Under the pieces are notes generated by a model that saw only the letters and a program-made list of their open reading frames with translations, did no database searches and had not been told where the DNA came from. Positions 1-7,443 of a stretch of DNA of 7,993 bases are shown here, piece by piece. The first letter of the stretch is position 1. The number at the start of each line of letters is the position of its first letter. A program made the position numbers and the translations under genes. Source of the DNA: Albidovulum sp. (GTDB taxonomy: Bacteria > Pseudomonadota > Alphaproteobacteria > Rhodobacterales > Rhodobacteraceae); NCBI GenBank assembly GCA_030837785.1, contig JAUQYA010000046.1, positions 1 through 7,993 on the forward strand, read 5' to 3'.

Positions 1-47
1 GCCGACGCAATCCGCATCCGCAGGTCCATCGAAAGTGGTGCCACCAT
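1..47 (-). CDS. IS630-type transposase, N-terminal fragment cut by the window edge
   Basis: This is the first 15 codons of a reading frame that begins with ATG at 47 on the minus strand and leaves the window at 1. The visible protein starts MVAPLSMDLRMRIAS. A short leader followed by 'PLS-DLR-R' is how many IS630-family transposases begin, just before the N-terminal helix-turn-helix that binds the element's ends. A purine-rich stretch (GGGGGTGA) lies just upstream of the ATG as a plausible ribosome binding site. The catalytic DDE domain would lie outside the window, so it cannot be said whether the transposase is intact. The surrounding bases are clearly less GC-rich than the dcw genes, which fits acquired DNA. 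The family assignment rests on about 15 residues and on recognition alone. Another helix-turn-helix DNA-binding protein is possible. Confidence 0.6.
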   Translation of the reverse strand, partial: MVAPLSMDLRMRIAS

Positions 48-138
48 ACTTCACCCCCATTGTCTGGTGGTCACAGTGAAGCACATCACGATCAATCGCG
101 GAATCCTCTTCCAGATTCAATCAAGCGCAGACACGCTC
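1..138 (-). mobile_element. Terminal part of an IS630-like insertion sequence
   Basis: The stretch from the window edge to about 138 is less GC-rich than the flanking cluster and carries the start of a probable transposase reading inward, away from mraY. A likely outer end is the sequence reading GAGCGTGTCTGCGCTTGATT on the minus strand, starting near 138. A TA dinucleotide lies immediately outside it (139-140), and IS630/Tc1-type elements insert at TA and duplicate it. Just inside the end, a perfect 5-bp inverted repeat (GAATC at 101-105, GATTC at 114-118) gives a small hairpin with an 8-base loop. The other terminus is outside the window, so the inverted repeat and the target duplication cannot be matched. 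The exact boundary is inferred. Confidence 0.5.
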
Positions 139-140
139 TA

Positions 141-234
141 ACCGGAGTTTTGCGAGGGGTCCGGGCGGCGTGGCAACGAGCCGCTTTGCCAAGGGAGACC
201 GGCCGGACGGGGCCGAGGGACGGCCGCGATCAGG
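141..234. other. Non-coding gap between mraY and the insertion sequence
   Basis: No gene is visible in these 94 bases. Two short perfect inverted repeats are present: GGCCG at 211-215 with CGGCC at 221-225 (5-base loop), and GGCAA at 172-176 with TTGCC at 186-190 (9-base loop). Neither is followed by a T-run in the direction of mraY transcription, so neither is a convincing intrinsic terminator. The base composition here is GC-rich like the dcw genes, so this is probably native sequence that once led to the next gene of the cluster. Confidence 0.4.
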
Positions 235-1317
235 CTAGCGCAGCTTCAGCGTCGCCAGGCCGATCAGCGCGAGGATGAGCGAGATGATCCAGAAGCGGAT
301 CACGATCTGCGGCTCGGCCCAGCCCTTCTTCTCGAAATGGTGGTGGATCGGCGCCATCAGGAAGACGCGCTTGCCGGTGCGCTTGAAATAGGCGACCTGG
401 ATGATGACGCTCAGCGCCTCGACCACGAACAGGCCGCCGACGATCGCCAGCACGATCTCGTGCTTGGTCACCACCGCGATGGCGCCGAGCGCGCCGCCGA
501 GCGCGAGCGACCCGGTGTCGCCCATGAAGACCGCCGCCGGCGGCGCGTTGTACCAGAGAAACCCAAGCCCGCCGCCGATCAGTGCCGCGGTGAAGATCAG
601 TATCTCGCCGGTGCCGGGCACGTAGTGGACGCCGAGGTATTCGGTGAAGTCGCTCCGGCCCACGGCATAGGCGATGATGCCGAGCGTGGCCCCGGCGATC
701 ATCACCGGCATGATCGCGAGGCCGTCGAGCCCGTCGGTCAGGTTCACCGCGTTCGCGGCGCCGACGATGACGATCATCGCGAACGGCACGAAGAACCAGC
801 CGAGGTTGAAAAGCGCGTTCTTGAAGACCGGAAAGGCTAGCTGGTTGGTCAGGTCGGCGGGATGCGCCCAGGCGGCAAGCCCGCCCGCAAGGGCCGCGAT
901 GAGAAGCCCCAGCAGGAACCGCACCCGCGAGGACACGCCCTTGGTGTTCTGTTTGGTGACCTTGGCATAGTCGTCGGCGAAGCCGATCAGGCCGAAGCCG
1001 TAGGTCACGAAGAGCACGATCCAGATATAGGGATTGTCGAGCCGCGCCCAGAGAAGCGTGGAGACGAGGATCGCCGAGAGGATCAGCAAGCCCCCCATCG
1101 TCGGCGTGCCCGCCTTGGCGAAATGCGTCTGCGGGCCGTCGTCGCGGATCGGCTGGCCCTTGCCCTGGCGGCGCCTGAGCAGGTCGATCAGCGGCCGGCC
1201 GAAGAGAAAGCCGAAGACGAGCGCGGTGAAGAAGGCGGCACCGGCGCGGAAGGTGATGTAGCGGAACAGGTTGAAGACGTCGCCGCCCTCGGCCAGACCC
1301 GACAGCCAGTAAAGCAT
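235..1317 (-). CDS. mraY: Phospho-N-acetylmuramoyl-pentapeptide-transferase (MraY)
   Basis: MraY is an integral inner-membrane enzyme. It transfers phospho-MurNAc-pentapeptide from the UDP precursor to undecaprenyl phosphate, giving lipid I. The 360-residue product matches the usual family length. Many hydrophobic segments are visible, consistent with the family's ten transmembrane helices. Key motifs are present: the aspartate pair D115-D116 in GFADDYAK, NLTDGLDGL at 192-200, D267 in FMGDTGS, and the MAPIHHHFE histidine loop at 321-329. The three catalytic or Mg-binding aspartates sit where they do in the Escherichia coli enzyme. The ATG overlaps the murF stop by one base (TAATG), with a purine-rich GGGGGACGGAG just upstream, so translation is probably coupled. 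It is the last dcw gene before the insertion sequence. The gene looks complete, with a TAG stop. Confidence 0.98.
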   Translation of the reverse strand: MLYWLSGLAEGGDVFNLFRYITFRAGAAFFTALVFGFLFGRPLIDLLRRRQGKGQPIRDDGPQTHFAKAGTPTMGGLLILSAILVSTLLWARLDNPYIWIVLFVTYGFGLIGFADDYAKVTKQNTKGVSSRVRFLLGLLIAALAGGLAAWAHPADLTNQLAFPVFKNALFNLGWFFVPFAMIVIVGAANAVNLTDGLDGLAIMPVMIAGATLGIIAYAVGRSDFTEYLGVHYVPGTGEILIFTAALIGGGLGFLWYNAPPAAVFMGDTGSLALGGALGAIAVVTKHEIVLAIVGGLFVVEALSVIIQVAYFKRTGKRVFLMAPIHHHFEKKGWAEPQIVIRFWIISLILALIGLATLKLR

Positions 1318-2765
1318 TACTCCGTCCCCCGCGCTTCGGCCGCGCCCGGTTGCCCGAGTTTCCTCAGCGCGTCAACCACGACACTGACCTTGGAGCCCTT
1401 GGAGCCCTTGACGAGCAGAACGTCGCCGGCGTCGGCGATCTGATGGGCGCGGGCGGCGAGATCGGGCGCGGTTTCGTGCCATTCGCCGCGCCTGGCCGGT
1501 GGCAGCCGGTCCCAGAGCGCGCGCATCCTCGGGCCGACGCAGTGGACGAGGTGAATGCGCGCCATCGCCGGGTGGCCCGCGATGGCGCGGTGCAGGTCGG
1601 CCTCGGTGGGGCCGAGTTCCAGCATGTCGCCGAGGACGGCGATGCGCCGGCCGCTTCTGATGCGGCCGATGCCGTCGCGCGGCTCGGCCGCGCCGAGAAC
1701 ATCGAGCGCGGCCTCCATCGACGCGGGATTGGCGTTGAAGGCGTCGTCGATCAGGTCGAAATACTGGGCGTCGTCGACGATGTCCATGTAGATGCGCTCG
1801 CGCCGGCCGCGCCCGGCGGGCGGGCACCACTGGCCGATGTCGCAGGCGGCGACGGCCGGGTCCGCCCCCACCGCCTCGGCGACGGCGAGGACGCCCAGCG
1901 CGTTCGCCGCGAAATGCCGCCCCGCCGTCCGCACCTTGAAGAGCAGGGGCGCGCCGTGGCGGCTGGCGCGCACGATGGTCGTGTCCTGGGCGATGGTAAG
2001 ATCGGTGATCCGGTAGTCGTCGCCGGGATCGGTCCCGAAACGCAGGGTCCGGGAGGCCCGGGCCGCCGCCGCTTCGGCGAGGATCGGCGTCACCGCGAGA
2101 CCCGAGGGAATGACGGCGATGCCGCCCGGCTCCAGCGCGTCGAAGATCGCGGCCTTCTCGCGCGCGATGCCCTCGAGGCTCTCGAACGCCTCCAGATGCG
2201 CAGGCGCCACGGTAGTGATCATCGCCACATGCGGCCGGGCAAGGCGGGCGAGCGGCGCGATCTCTCCGGGGTGGCTCATGCCGATCTCGACCACCGCGAA
2301 ATCGGCGTCCGCCGGCAGCCGGGCGAGAGTGACGGGGACGCCCCAGTGGTTGTTGAAACTCGCCTCGGCGGCATGGACGCGGCCCTGTCCGGAAAGCACG
2401 GCGCGCAGCATCTCCTTGGTCGAGGTCTTGCCGACCGAGCCGGTGACCGCGATCACCCTCGCCCGGGTCCGCGTCCGGCCGGCCGCCCCGAGGGCGGTCA
2501 GCGCCGCGAGCACGTCCGCCACGACCAGAAGCGGATCGGCCTCGGAACAGCCGTCCGGGATGCGCGAGACGAGCGCGGCCGAAGCTCCCTTGTCGAGCGC
2601 CGCGCGGACGAAATCGTGGCCGTCGCGCGCGTCCTTCAGGGCCACGAACAGGTCGCCCGGTTCGAGGCTGCGGGTGTCGATGGAAACGCCTGTCGCCTCG
2701 AACGTTCGCGTCGCCCGCCCACCGGTGGCGCGGGCCGCCTCGGCGGAGGTCCAGAGCGAGGTCAT
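1317..2765 (-). CDS. murF: UDP-MurNAc-tripeptide--D-alanyl-D-alanine ligase (MurF)
   Basis: MurF is a cytoplasmic ATP-dependent Mur ligase that adds the D-Ala-D-Ala dipeptide to the UDP-MurNAc-tripeptide, the last cytoplasmic step of precursor synthesis. The 482-residue protein has the three-domain Mur ligase layout. An N-terminal UDP-binding part carries SIDTRSLEPGDLF (28-40). The central ATPase domain has the P-loop GSVGKTS (109-115), the ASFNNHWGVP motif (135-144) and EIGMSHPGEI (160-169). The C-terminal domain has DAFNANPASM (341-350), LGDMLELG (378-385) and the KGSKGSKVS loop (453-461). These motifs distinguish MurF from MurC, MurD and MurE. Its ATG overlaps the murE stop by four bases (ATGA), and GGAAGG lies a few bases upstream as a ribosome binding site, so coupling to murE is likely. 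Nothing essential appears to be missing. Confidence 0.98.
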   Translation of the reverse strand: MTSLWTSAEAARATGGRATRTFEATGVSIDTRSLEPGDLFVALKDARDGHDFVRAALDKGASAALVSRIPDGCSEADPLLVVADVLAALTALGAAGRTRTRARVIAVTGSVGKTSTKEMLRAVLSGQGRVHAAEASFNNHWGVPVTLARLPADADFAVVEIGMSHPGEIAPLARLARPHVAMITTVAPAHLEAFESLEGIAREKAAIFDALEPGGIAVIPSGLAVTPILAEAAAARASRTLRFGTDPGDDYRITDLTIAQDTTIVRASRHGAPLLFKVRTAGRHFAANALGVLAVAEAVGADPAVAACDIGQWCPPAGRGRRERIYMDIVDDAQYFDLIDDAFNANPASMEAALDVLGAAEPRDGIGRIRSGRRIAVLGDMLELGPTEADLHRAIAGHPAMARIHLVHCVGPRMRALWDRLPPARRGEWHETAPDLAARAHQIADAGDVLLVKGSKGSKVSVVVDALRKLGQPGAAEARGTE

Positions 2766-4243
2766 ATCCGCCCTTCCAGCGCGGCCACGGCGACCGAGGC
2801 CTGTTCGGCGTCGTCGAAGGGGTAGATGTCGGTTCCGATGATCTGACCGGTCTCGTGGCCCTTTCCGGCGACGAGAAGGGCGTCGCCCGGGCCGAGCGCA
2901 TCGACGCCGCGCAGGATCGCCTCGGCGCGGTCACCGACCTCGGTGGCCTCGGGGCAGCCGGCCATCACCTCGGCGCGGATCGCGGCCGGGTCTTCGGACC
3001 GGGGGTTGTCGTCGGTCACGATCACCACGTCGGCATGTTTCGCCGCCACCTCGCCCATCAGCGGGCGCTTCAGCCGGTCGCGGTCGCCGCCGGCGCCGAA
3101 GACGACGACGATGCGCCCCATGACATGAGGGCGAAGCGAGGTGAGCGCCGAGGCGAGCGCGCCGGGCTTGTGCGAATAGTCGACGAAGACGGTGGCGCCG
3201 TTGTCGCGCTTGGCGGCAAGTTCCATCCGGCCGCGCACCGTGGTCAGGCCGTGAAGGGTGGCGATGACTGCCTCGGGCGTGTCGCCCGCGGCCATCGCAA
3301 GGCCCGCCGCCGCCAGCACGTTCTCGGCCTGGAACCCGCCGATGAGGGCGAGGCGCACCAGATGCGGCCGCCCCTCGTGGGTGAAGCGCAGGTCCTGCCC
3401 GGTGGCGTCGAACCTTTGCGCGGCGATCCTGAGGTCCGCCGCCACGTCGCGCCCCACCGTCACCAGCCGCTGGCCGCGGCGGCGCGCGATCGCCAGCATC
3501 TCGCGCCCGCGCGGATCGTCGATGTTGATGACGGCGGTTCCGTCCTCTGGCAGGACGCGGGCGAAAAGCCCGGCCTTTGCCGCGAAATACTCGTCGAAGT
3601 TCGCGTGATAGTCGAGGTGGTCCTGGCTGAAGTTGGTGAAGGCCGCCGCCTTGAGCCGCACCCCGTCGAGCCGGCCCTGGTCGAGCCCGTGCGAGGACGC
3701 CTCCATCGCCGCATGGGTGATGCCGGCGTCGGCCATGTCGCGGAGCACGCGGTGGAGCGTGACCGGTTCGGGCGTGGTGTGGGCGAGCGGCGCGGTGAAG
3801 TCACCCAGCACCCCCATCGTCCCGAGGTTCGCCGCCTGATGCCCCAGCGCCTGCCAGATCTGGCGGGTGAAGCTGGCGACCGAGGTCTTGCCGGAGGTGC
3901 CGGTGACGGCGACCATCGTGCCGGGCTGGCGACCGAACCAGAGGGCGGCGGTGTAGGCGAGCACCTGGCGGGGGTCTTCCACCACGATGAGCGCCGCGCC
4001 GGAGCCGGCAAGCTCGGCCCTGGCGATCTCGGCGCCCTCGCGGTCGGTCAGGACCGCGGCCGCCTCCATCCTGAGCGCATAGGGGATGAATTCGCCGCCA
4101 TGCACCTTCGTGCCCGGCAGCGCGGCAAAGAGATGGCCGGGCTTGACCTGGCGGCTGTCCACCGACAGGCCGGTGATCCGCGCCTCGCGCCCGCCCTGCG
4201 CCCTGAGGCCCAGTTCGGAGAGCGATTTCACTGTCTCGGCCAT
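2762..4243 (-). CDS. murE: UDP-MurNAc-L-Ala-D-Glu--meso-diaminopimelate ligase (MurE)
   Basis: MurE is a cytoplasmic ATP-dependent ligase that adds the third stem-peptide residue. The DNPR motif (412-415, in TDDNPRSED) marks the enzymes that use meso-diaminopimelate rather than lysine, as expected for a Gram-negative wall. Other landmarks are the N-terminal SVDSRQVKPGHLF (27-39), the P-loop GTSGKTS (115-121), TTPEP (156-160), EASSHGLDQGR (181-191), FTNFSQDHLDYH (202-213), the probable carbamylated lysine K223 in AAKAGLF, and GKGHE (460-464). The length of 493 residues is normal. The ATG at 4243 gives the typical start MAETVKSLSELGL. Only a weak, G-rich ribosome binding site (AGCGGGG) precedes it. 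Unlike its neighbours it does not overlap the upstream gene: 61 bases, mostly 13-bp repeats, separate it from ftsI, so its translation may be less tightly coupled. Confidence 0.98.
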   Translation of the reverse strand: MAETVKSLSELGLRAQGGREARITGLSVDSRQVKPGHLFAALPGTKVHGGEFIPYALRMEAAAVLTDREGAEIARAELAGSGAALIVVEDPRQVLAYTAALWFGRQPGTMVAVTGTSGKTSVASFTRQIWQALGHQAANLGTMGVLGDFTAPLAHTTPEPVTLHRVLRDMADAGITHAAMEASSHGLDQGRLDGVRLKAAAFTNFSQDHLDYHANFDEYFAAKAGLFARVLPEDGTAVINIDDPRGREMLAIARRRGQRLVTVGRDVAADLRIAAQRFDATGQDLRFTHEGRPHLVRLALIGGFQAENVLAAAGLAMAAGDTPEAVIATLHGLTTVRGRMELAAKRDNGATVFVDYSHKPGALASALTSLRPHVMGRIVVVFGAGGDRDRLKRPLMGEVAAKHADVVIVTDDNPRSEDPAAIRAEVMAGCPEATEVGDRAEAILRGVDALGPGDALLVAGKGHETGQIIGTDIYPFDDAEQASVAVAALEGRI

Positions 4244-4260
4244 GTGGCTGCCCCGCTTGT

Positions 4261-4312
4261 GCCCGTCAGTTGCGCCCGTCAGTTGCGCCCATCAATTGCG
4301 CCCGTCAATTGC
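4261..4312 (-). repeat. Four tandem copies of a 13-bp unit spanning the ftsI stop and the ftsI-murE gap
   Basis: Read on the coding strand there are four head-to-tail units: GCAATTGACGGGC (4312-4300), GCAATTGATGGGC (4299-4287), GCAACTGACGGGC (4286-4274) and a second GCAACTGACGGGC (4273-4261). They differ only by two transitions, and the last two are identical, which suggests stepwise duplication. The first unit contains the last codon of ftsI (AAT, Asn594) and its TGA stop. Each unit carries TGA, and since 13 is not a multiple of three, successive units place stops in different frames. No similar unit continues on either side. Function is unknown. It could be neutral slippage, or a spacer or binding site affecting murE expression. 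Confidence 0.9.
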
Positions 4313-6089
4313 GGACGCGTATTACCTCGGCCTCGGCGACCGATTCAAGCTCGGGCCGGAGCCCAAGGAGCGGCGCGGCGCGGCGGATGATCTCGGCGCC
4401 GACGGGAACCGCCGTCCAGCCCGCGGTGCGGCGCGGTTCGGTGCCCGAGGTCTCCACCGGCTCGTCGAGCGAGACGACGAGGACGTATTTCGGGTCCGAC
4501 ATCGGGAAGGCGGCGGCGAAGGTCGCCACCACCTTGTCCTTGTAGTAGCCGCCACCGCCGGGCTTCGGCTTGTCGGCCGTGCCGGTCTTGCCGCCGACCT
4601 CGTAGCCCTGAACGTCACCGAAGGTCGCGGTGCCGCGCTGGACGACCTGGCGCAGCAGGCTGCGGATGATGGCCGAGGTCTGCTCGCTGACCACCCGTTG
4701 CCCCGGCGTCGCGTTCGGCCGTTTCAGGAGCGTCGGCGCGACGCGGGTGCCGCCGTTGACCATCGTCGCATAGGCCGCCGCGAGATGCAGCGGGCTCGCC
4801 GCGACGCCGTGACCGTAGGAGACGGTCATGGTGGTGATTTCGGGCCATTTCGCGGGCCTCAGCGGCTTGGCCCCCGGCGCCTCCACCAGTTCCACCGGCG
4901 TGGCGTCGAAAAGGCCGAGCCTGCCGAGGAAGTCCTGCTGGCGGGTGCCGCCGATCATCTGGGCGACATGGGCGGTGCCGATGTTGGAGGATTTCACGAT
5001 CACGTCGGTGACCGAAAGCTGCGGCCCGTAGTTGTGGAAATCGCGGATGCGGAACTTGCCCCAGACCAACGGCCCCTTGGTTTCCACCATCGTCTCGGGC
5101 GCGACGAGGCCGAGGTCGAGCGCCTGGGCGATGGCGAAGATCTTGAAGGTCGAGCCAAGCTCGTAGACGCCTTGCACCGCACGGTTGAAGAGCGGGCTGT
5201 CGGACGGGTCGCCCTTGGTCAGGGCGGCGGGGCGGGTGTTGGGGTCGAAATCCGGCAGCGAGGCAAGGGCGACGATCTCGCCCGACCTCGCATCCATCAG
5301 CACCGCCGCAGCACCCTTGGCGTTCATCAGCTTCATGCCGCCGTAAAGCACGTCCTCGACCGTCGACTGGATGGTGAGGTCGAGCGAAAGCTGCAACGGC
5401 GCGCCGCCGTTCGCCGGATCGCGGAGCCAGCCGTCGAAGGTCTTCTCGACCCCGGCGGTGCCCACCACCTCGGCCGAACTGACGCCCTCGCGGCCGAAAC
5501 TCGCGCCGCCGAGGACATGGGCGGCGATGGCGCCGTTGGGGTATAGCCGCATCTCGCGCGGGCCGAAGAGAAGGCCGGGATCGCCGATCTCGTGCACGAG
5601 TTGCATCTGCTCGGGCGAGATCTTCTTCTTCAGCCAGATGAACTTGCGGGTTCCGGTGAAATCCTTCTTCATCCGCGCGACATCGAGGTCGGGGAAGATC
5701 GCGGCCAGCTTGCTGGCGCTGCCGACCGGGTCCACCATCATCTGCGGCTGGGCATAGAGCGAGTGCGTCACCAGATTGGTGGCGAGGATGCGGCCCTCGC
5801 GGTCGGTGATGTCGGCGCGCTGCGCGACGATCGAGGCGCCGCCCGCCGCGGCCGCGGGTTCGACCGGGTCGGTCGAGGCGAGGACGCCCATCTCGAAGCC
5901 GACCGCGCCAAAGGCCAGAACGAACGCTGCGCCGAGCATCAGAAGCCGCCCCTCGGCCCGCGCGCGGGCGCTGTCGCGCATCGCCTCGTGGCGGATGCGG
6001 ATGTTCTCGCGCTCGATCACGTCGGGGTTCTCGCCGCGGGACCGGGCCGAGAGGATGCGGGCAAGGGGGCGGAGCGGTGTTCGGATCAT
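4305..6089 (-). CDS. ftsI: Septal peptidoglycan transpeptidase, penicillin-binding protein 3 (FtsI)
   Basis: FtsI is a class B penicillin-binding protein: an inner-membrane anchored transpeptidase that cross-links septal peptidoglycan in the divisome with FtsW and FtsQLB. The start chosen is the ATG at 6089, which overlaps the ftsL stop by four bases (ATGA). It gives 594 residues beginning MIRTPLRPLARIL. The frame stays open further upstream, but that part lies over ftsL and rsmH and is not credible protein. A basic cytoplasmic stretch of about 47 residues precedes one membrane helix (about 48-71). The PBP dimerisation domain follows, including ADITDREGRILATNL (92-106). The transpeptidase domain has STFK with nucleophile S313, SSN (367-369) and KTGT (501-504). 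There are no PASTA repeats. The last codon and stop lie in the first unit of a 13-bp repeat array. The ribosome binding site is weak, consistent with coupling to ftsL. Confidence 0.97.
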   Translation of the reverse strand: MIRTPLRPLARILSARSRGENPDVIERENIRIRHEAMRDSARARAEGRLLMLGAAFVLAFGAVGFEMGVLASTDPVEPAAAAGGASIVAQRADITDREGRILATNLVTHSLYAQPQMMVDPVGSASKLAAIFPDLDVARMKKDFTGTRKFIWLKKKISPEQMQLVHEIGDPGLLFGPREMRLYPNGAIAAHVLGGASFGREGVSSAEVVGTAGVEKTFDGWLRDPANGGAPLQLSLDLTIQSTVEDVLYGGMKLMNAKGAAAVLMDARSGEIVALASLPDFDPNTRPAALTKGDPSDSPLFNRAVQGVYELGSTFKIFAIAQALDLGLVAPETMVETKGPLVWGKFRIRDFHNYGPQLSVTDVIVKSSNIGTAHVAQMIGGTRQQDFLGRLGLFDATPVELVEAPGAKPLRPAKWPEITTMTVSYGHGVAASPLHLAAAYATMVNGGTRVAPTLLKRPNATPGQRVVSEQTSAIIRSLLRQVVQRGTATFGDVQGYEVGGKTGTADKPKPGGGGYYKDKVVATFAAAFPMSDPKYVLVVSLDEPVETSGTEPRRTAGWTAVPVGAEIIRRAAPLLGLRPELESVAEAEVIRVRN

Positions 6090-6445
6090 GGGTCGGTTCC
6101 GTTGGGCGTGCCGTTCAGCGCGATCGTGTCGACGGGTTCGGTGATCGGCGGCAGGGCCACGGCCGGGTAGCTGACGGCCGCGACGGTGCCGAACTGGCGC
6201 GGCTCCAGCGGCAGAAGGCCGAGCCGCCCGAAGTTGATGTCGGCCAGCTCGCGCAGCCGGTCGGGCCGGTTGAGATAGGCCCATTCGGCGTTGAGCACGC
6301 TCAAGGCCTCGCGCATCTCGCCGATCTCTGCCTGAAGGCGCCTGACCTCGGACAGCTCGGCCTGCGTGCGGTAGTTCTCGCGATAGGCCCAGAAGCCGAG
6401 GCCGACGACGGCGAAGGCGGAGAGGACGAGGATCAGGCTGCGCAT
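6086..6445 (-). CDS. ftsL: Cell division protein FtsL
   Basis: FtsL is a small bitopic membrane protein of the divisome. With FtsB and FtsQ it recruits and activates the FtsW-FtsI synthase. The 119-residue product has a very short cytoplasmic start, one hydrophobic helix (about residues 3-20), then a heptad-like charged stretch (about 22-52) expected to form the coiled coil with FtsB. This is followed by the LNAEWAYLNRPDRL segment typical of alphaproteobacterial FtsL and a proline-rich periplasmic tail. FtsL sequences are poorly conserved, so the call also rests on position between rsmH and ftsI. The ATG overlaps the rsmH stop by one base (TGATG) and has AAGGA about nine bases upstream. The end overlaps ftsI by four bases. 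Confidence 0.93.
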   Translation of the reverse strand: MRSLILVLSAFAVVGLGFWAYRENYRTQAELSEVRRLQAEIGEMREALSVLNAEWAYLNRPDRLRELADINFGRLGLLPLEPRQFGTVAAVSYPAVALPPITEPVDTIALNGTPNGTDP

Positions 6446-7440
6446 CAGCGATGTTCCTTGAGCGCGGGTTTGGGAAGGCCGAGGGCGGCGCGCGGCGCCT
6501 CGCCGGCGGGGGCCTCGGTGCGGATGCCGACGCGGAGCTTGGCCGAACGGGCGCGCGGGTTGGCGGCCAGTTCGTCTGCGTCGGGGGCAACGGCGCGGCG
6601 GGTGAGCATCCGGAAGGCGGGCTCGGTCTGCGCGCGTTCGGGGGCGTGGCGGCTGCCGTGCCCCTCGGCACCCGAGCGGAGCTGGAAGAAGCGTTTGACG
6701 ATCCGGTCCTCGAGCGAATGGAAGGTGACGACGGCGAGCCGGCCGCCCGGCCTCAGCGCCCGTTCGGCGGCGGCGAGCCCCTCGGCCAGCTGGCCGAATT
6801 CGTCGTTCACCGCGATGCGGAGCGCCTGGAAGCTGCGCGTGGCCGGGTGGCTCTGCCCCGGCTTCTGCCGCGGCAGGCAGCGCTCGATCACGGCGGCAAG
6901 CTGGAGCGTGCGCGCGAAGGGCCGCGCGGCGACGATGGCGCGGGCGATCCGGCGGGCGGCACGCTCCTCGCCGTAGTGGAAGAGGATGTCGGCGATCTCC
7001 GCCTCCGATGCCTCGTTGACGAGGTCGGCCGCGGTCGGGCCTTCGTCGCCCATCCGCATGTCGAGGGGGCCGTCCTTCTGGAAGGAAAAGCCGCGCTCGG
7101 CCCGGTCGAGCTGCATCGAGGAGACGCCGAGGTCGAGCACGACGCCGTCGACGGGTTCGCCGGCGATCCGGTCGAGGTCGGAGAAGGTGCCCTGCACCAG
7201 CGTCAGACGCGCGGCGAAATCCCCGGCCCAGGCTTCGGCGAGGCGGAAGACCGAAGGATCGCGGTCGATGCCGATCACGCGGTCGGCGCCCGCGTCAAGC
7301 AGCCCGCGCGCATAGCCGCCGGCGCCGAAGGTGCCGTCGACCCAGAGGCCGGAGACCGGCGCGGCGGCGCGGAGGAGCGGCCCGAGCAGGACCGGGACAT
7401 GGGGGGCGGGTCCGGCGGTCGGGGCGGCGGCAGCGGCCAT
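6445..7440 (-). CDS. rsmH: 16S rRNA (cytosine(1402)-N4)-methyltransferase (RsmH/MraW)
   Basis: RsmH uses S-adenosylmethionine to methylate N4 of C1402 in 16S rRNA, in the ribosomal decoding centre. The gene is a standard second member of dcw clusters. The 331-residue protein shows HVPVL (14-18), the SAM-binding VDGTFGAGGY (34-43), the acidic GIDRDP (57-62), LDLGVSSMQLD (102-112), GPLDMRM (124-130), HPATRSFQALRIAVNDE (198-214), FHSLEDRIVK (240-249) and the C-terminal NPRARSAKLR (294-303). It is slightly longer than the roughly 310 residues common in the family because of an alanine-rich start and a tail after residue 307. The ATG lies three bases after the mraZ stop (TGA GAG ATG), with AAGGG just upstream inside mraZ. 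It overlaps ftsL by one base. Confidence 0.97.
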   Translation of the reverse strand: MAAAAAPTAGPAPHVPVLLGPLLRAAAPVSGLWVDGTFGAGGYARGLLDAGADRVIGIDRDPSVFRLAEAWAGDFAARLTLVQGTFSDLDRIAGEPVDGVVLDLGVSSMQLDRAERGFSFQKDGPLDMRMGDEGPTAADLVNEASEAEIADILFHYGEERAARRIARAIVAARPFARTLQLAAVIERCLPRQKPGQSHPATRSFQALRIAVNDEFGQLAEGLAAAERALRPGGRLAVVTFHSLEDRIVKRFFQLRSGAEGHGSRHAPERAQTEPAFRMLTRRAVAPDADELAANPRARSAKLRVGIRTEAPAGEAPRAALGLPKPALKEHR

Positions 7441-7443
7441 CTC

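Noticed and set aside
141..234. Intrinsic terminator after mraY
   Set aside because: The inverted repeats here have only 5-bp stems and are not followed by a T-run on the mraY strand.
1389..1409. 9-bp tandem duplication in murF encoding KGSKGSK
   Set aside because: It sits in the conserved C-terminal loop of MurF, and a KGSxGSKVS form is, from memory, normal in this group. It is a codon-level coincidence rather than an unstable repeat.
1350..5546. Very long plus-strand open frames opposite murF, murE and ftsI (for example 1350-2825, 2855-4390 and 4086-5546)
   Set aside because: They are antisense shadows produced by GC-rich codon usage. Their translations are low-complexity and rich in Arg, Gly, Asp and His, with no recognisable domains, and the minus-strand genes are fully conserved.
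6090..6671. Upstream extension of the ftsI frame to 6671
   Set aside because: The extension lies over ftsL and the end of rsmH and translates into Pro/Arg/Ser-rich sequence. The ATG at 6089 gives the conserved FtsI N-terminus and the ATGA overlap with ftsL.
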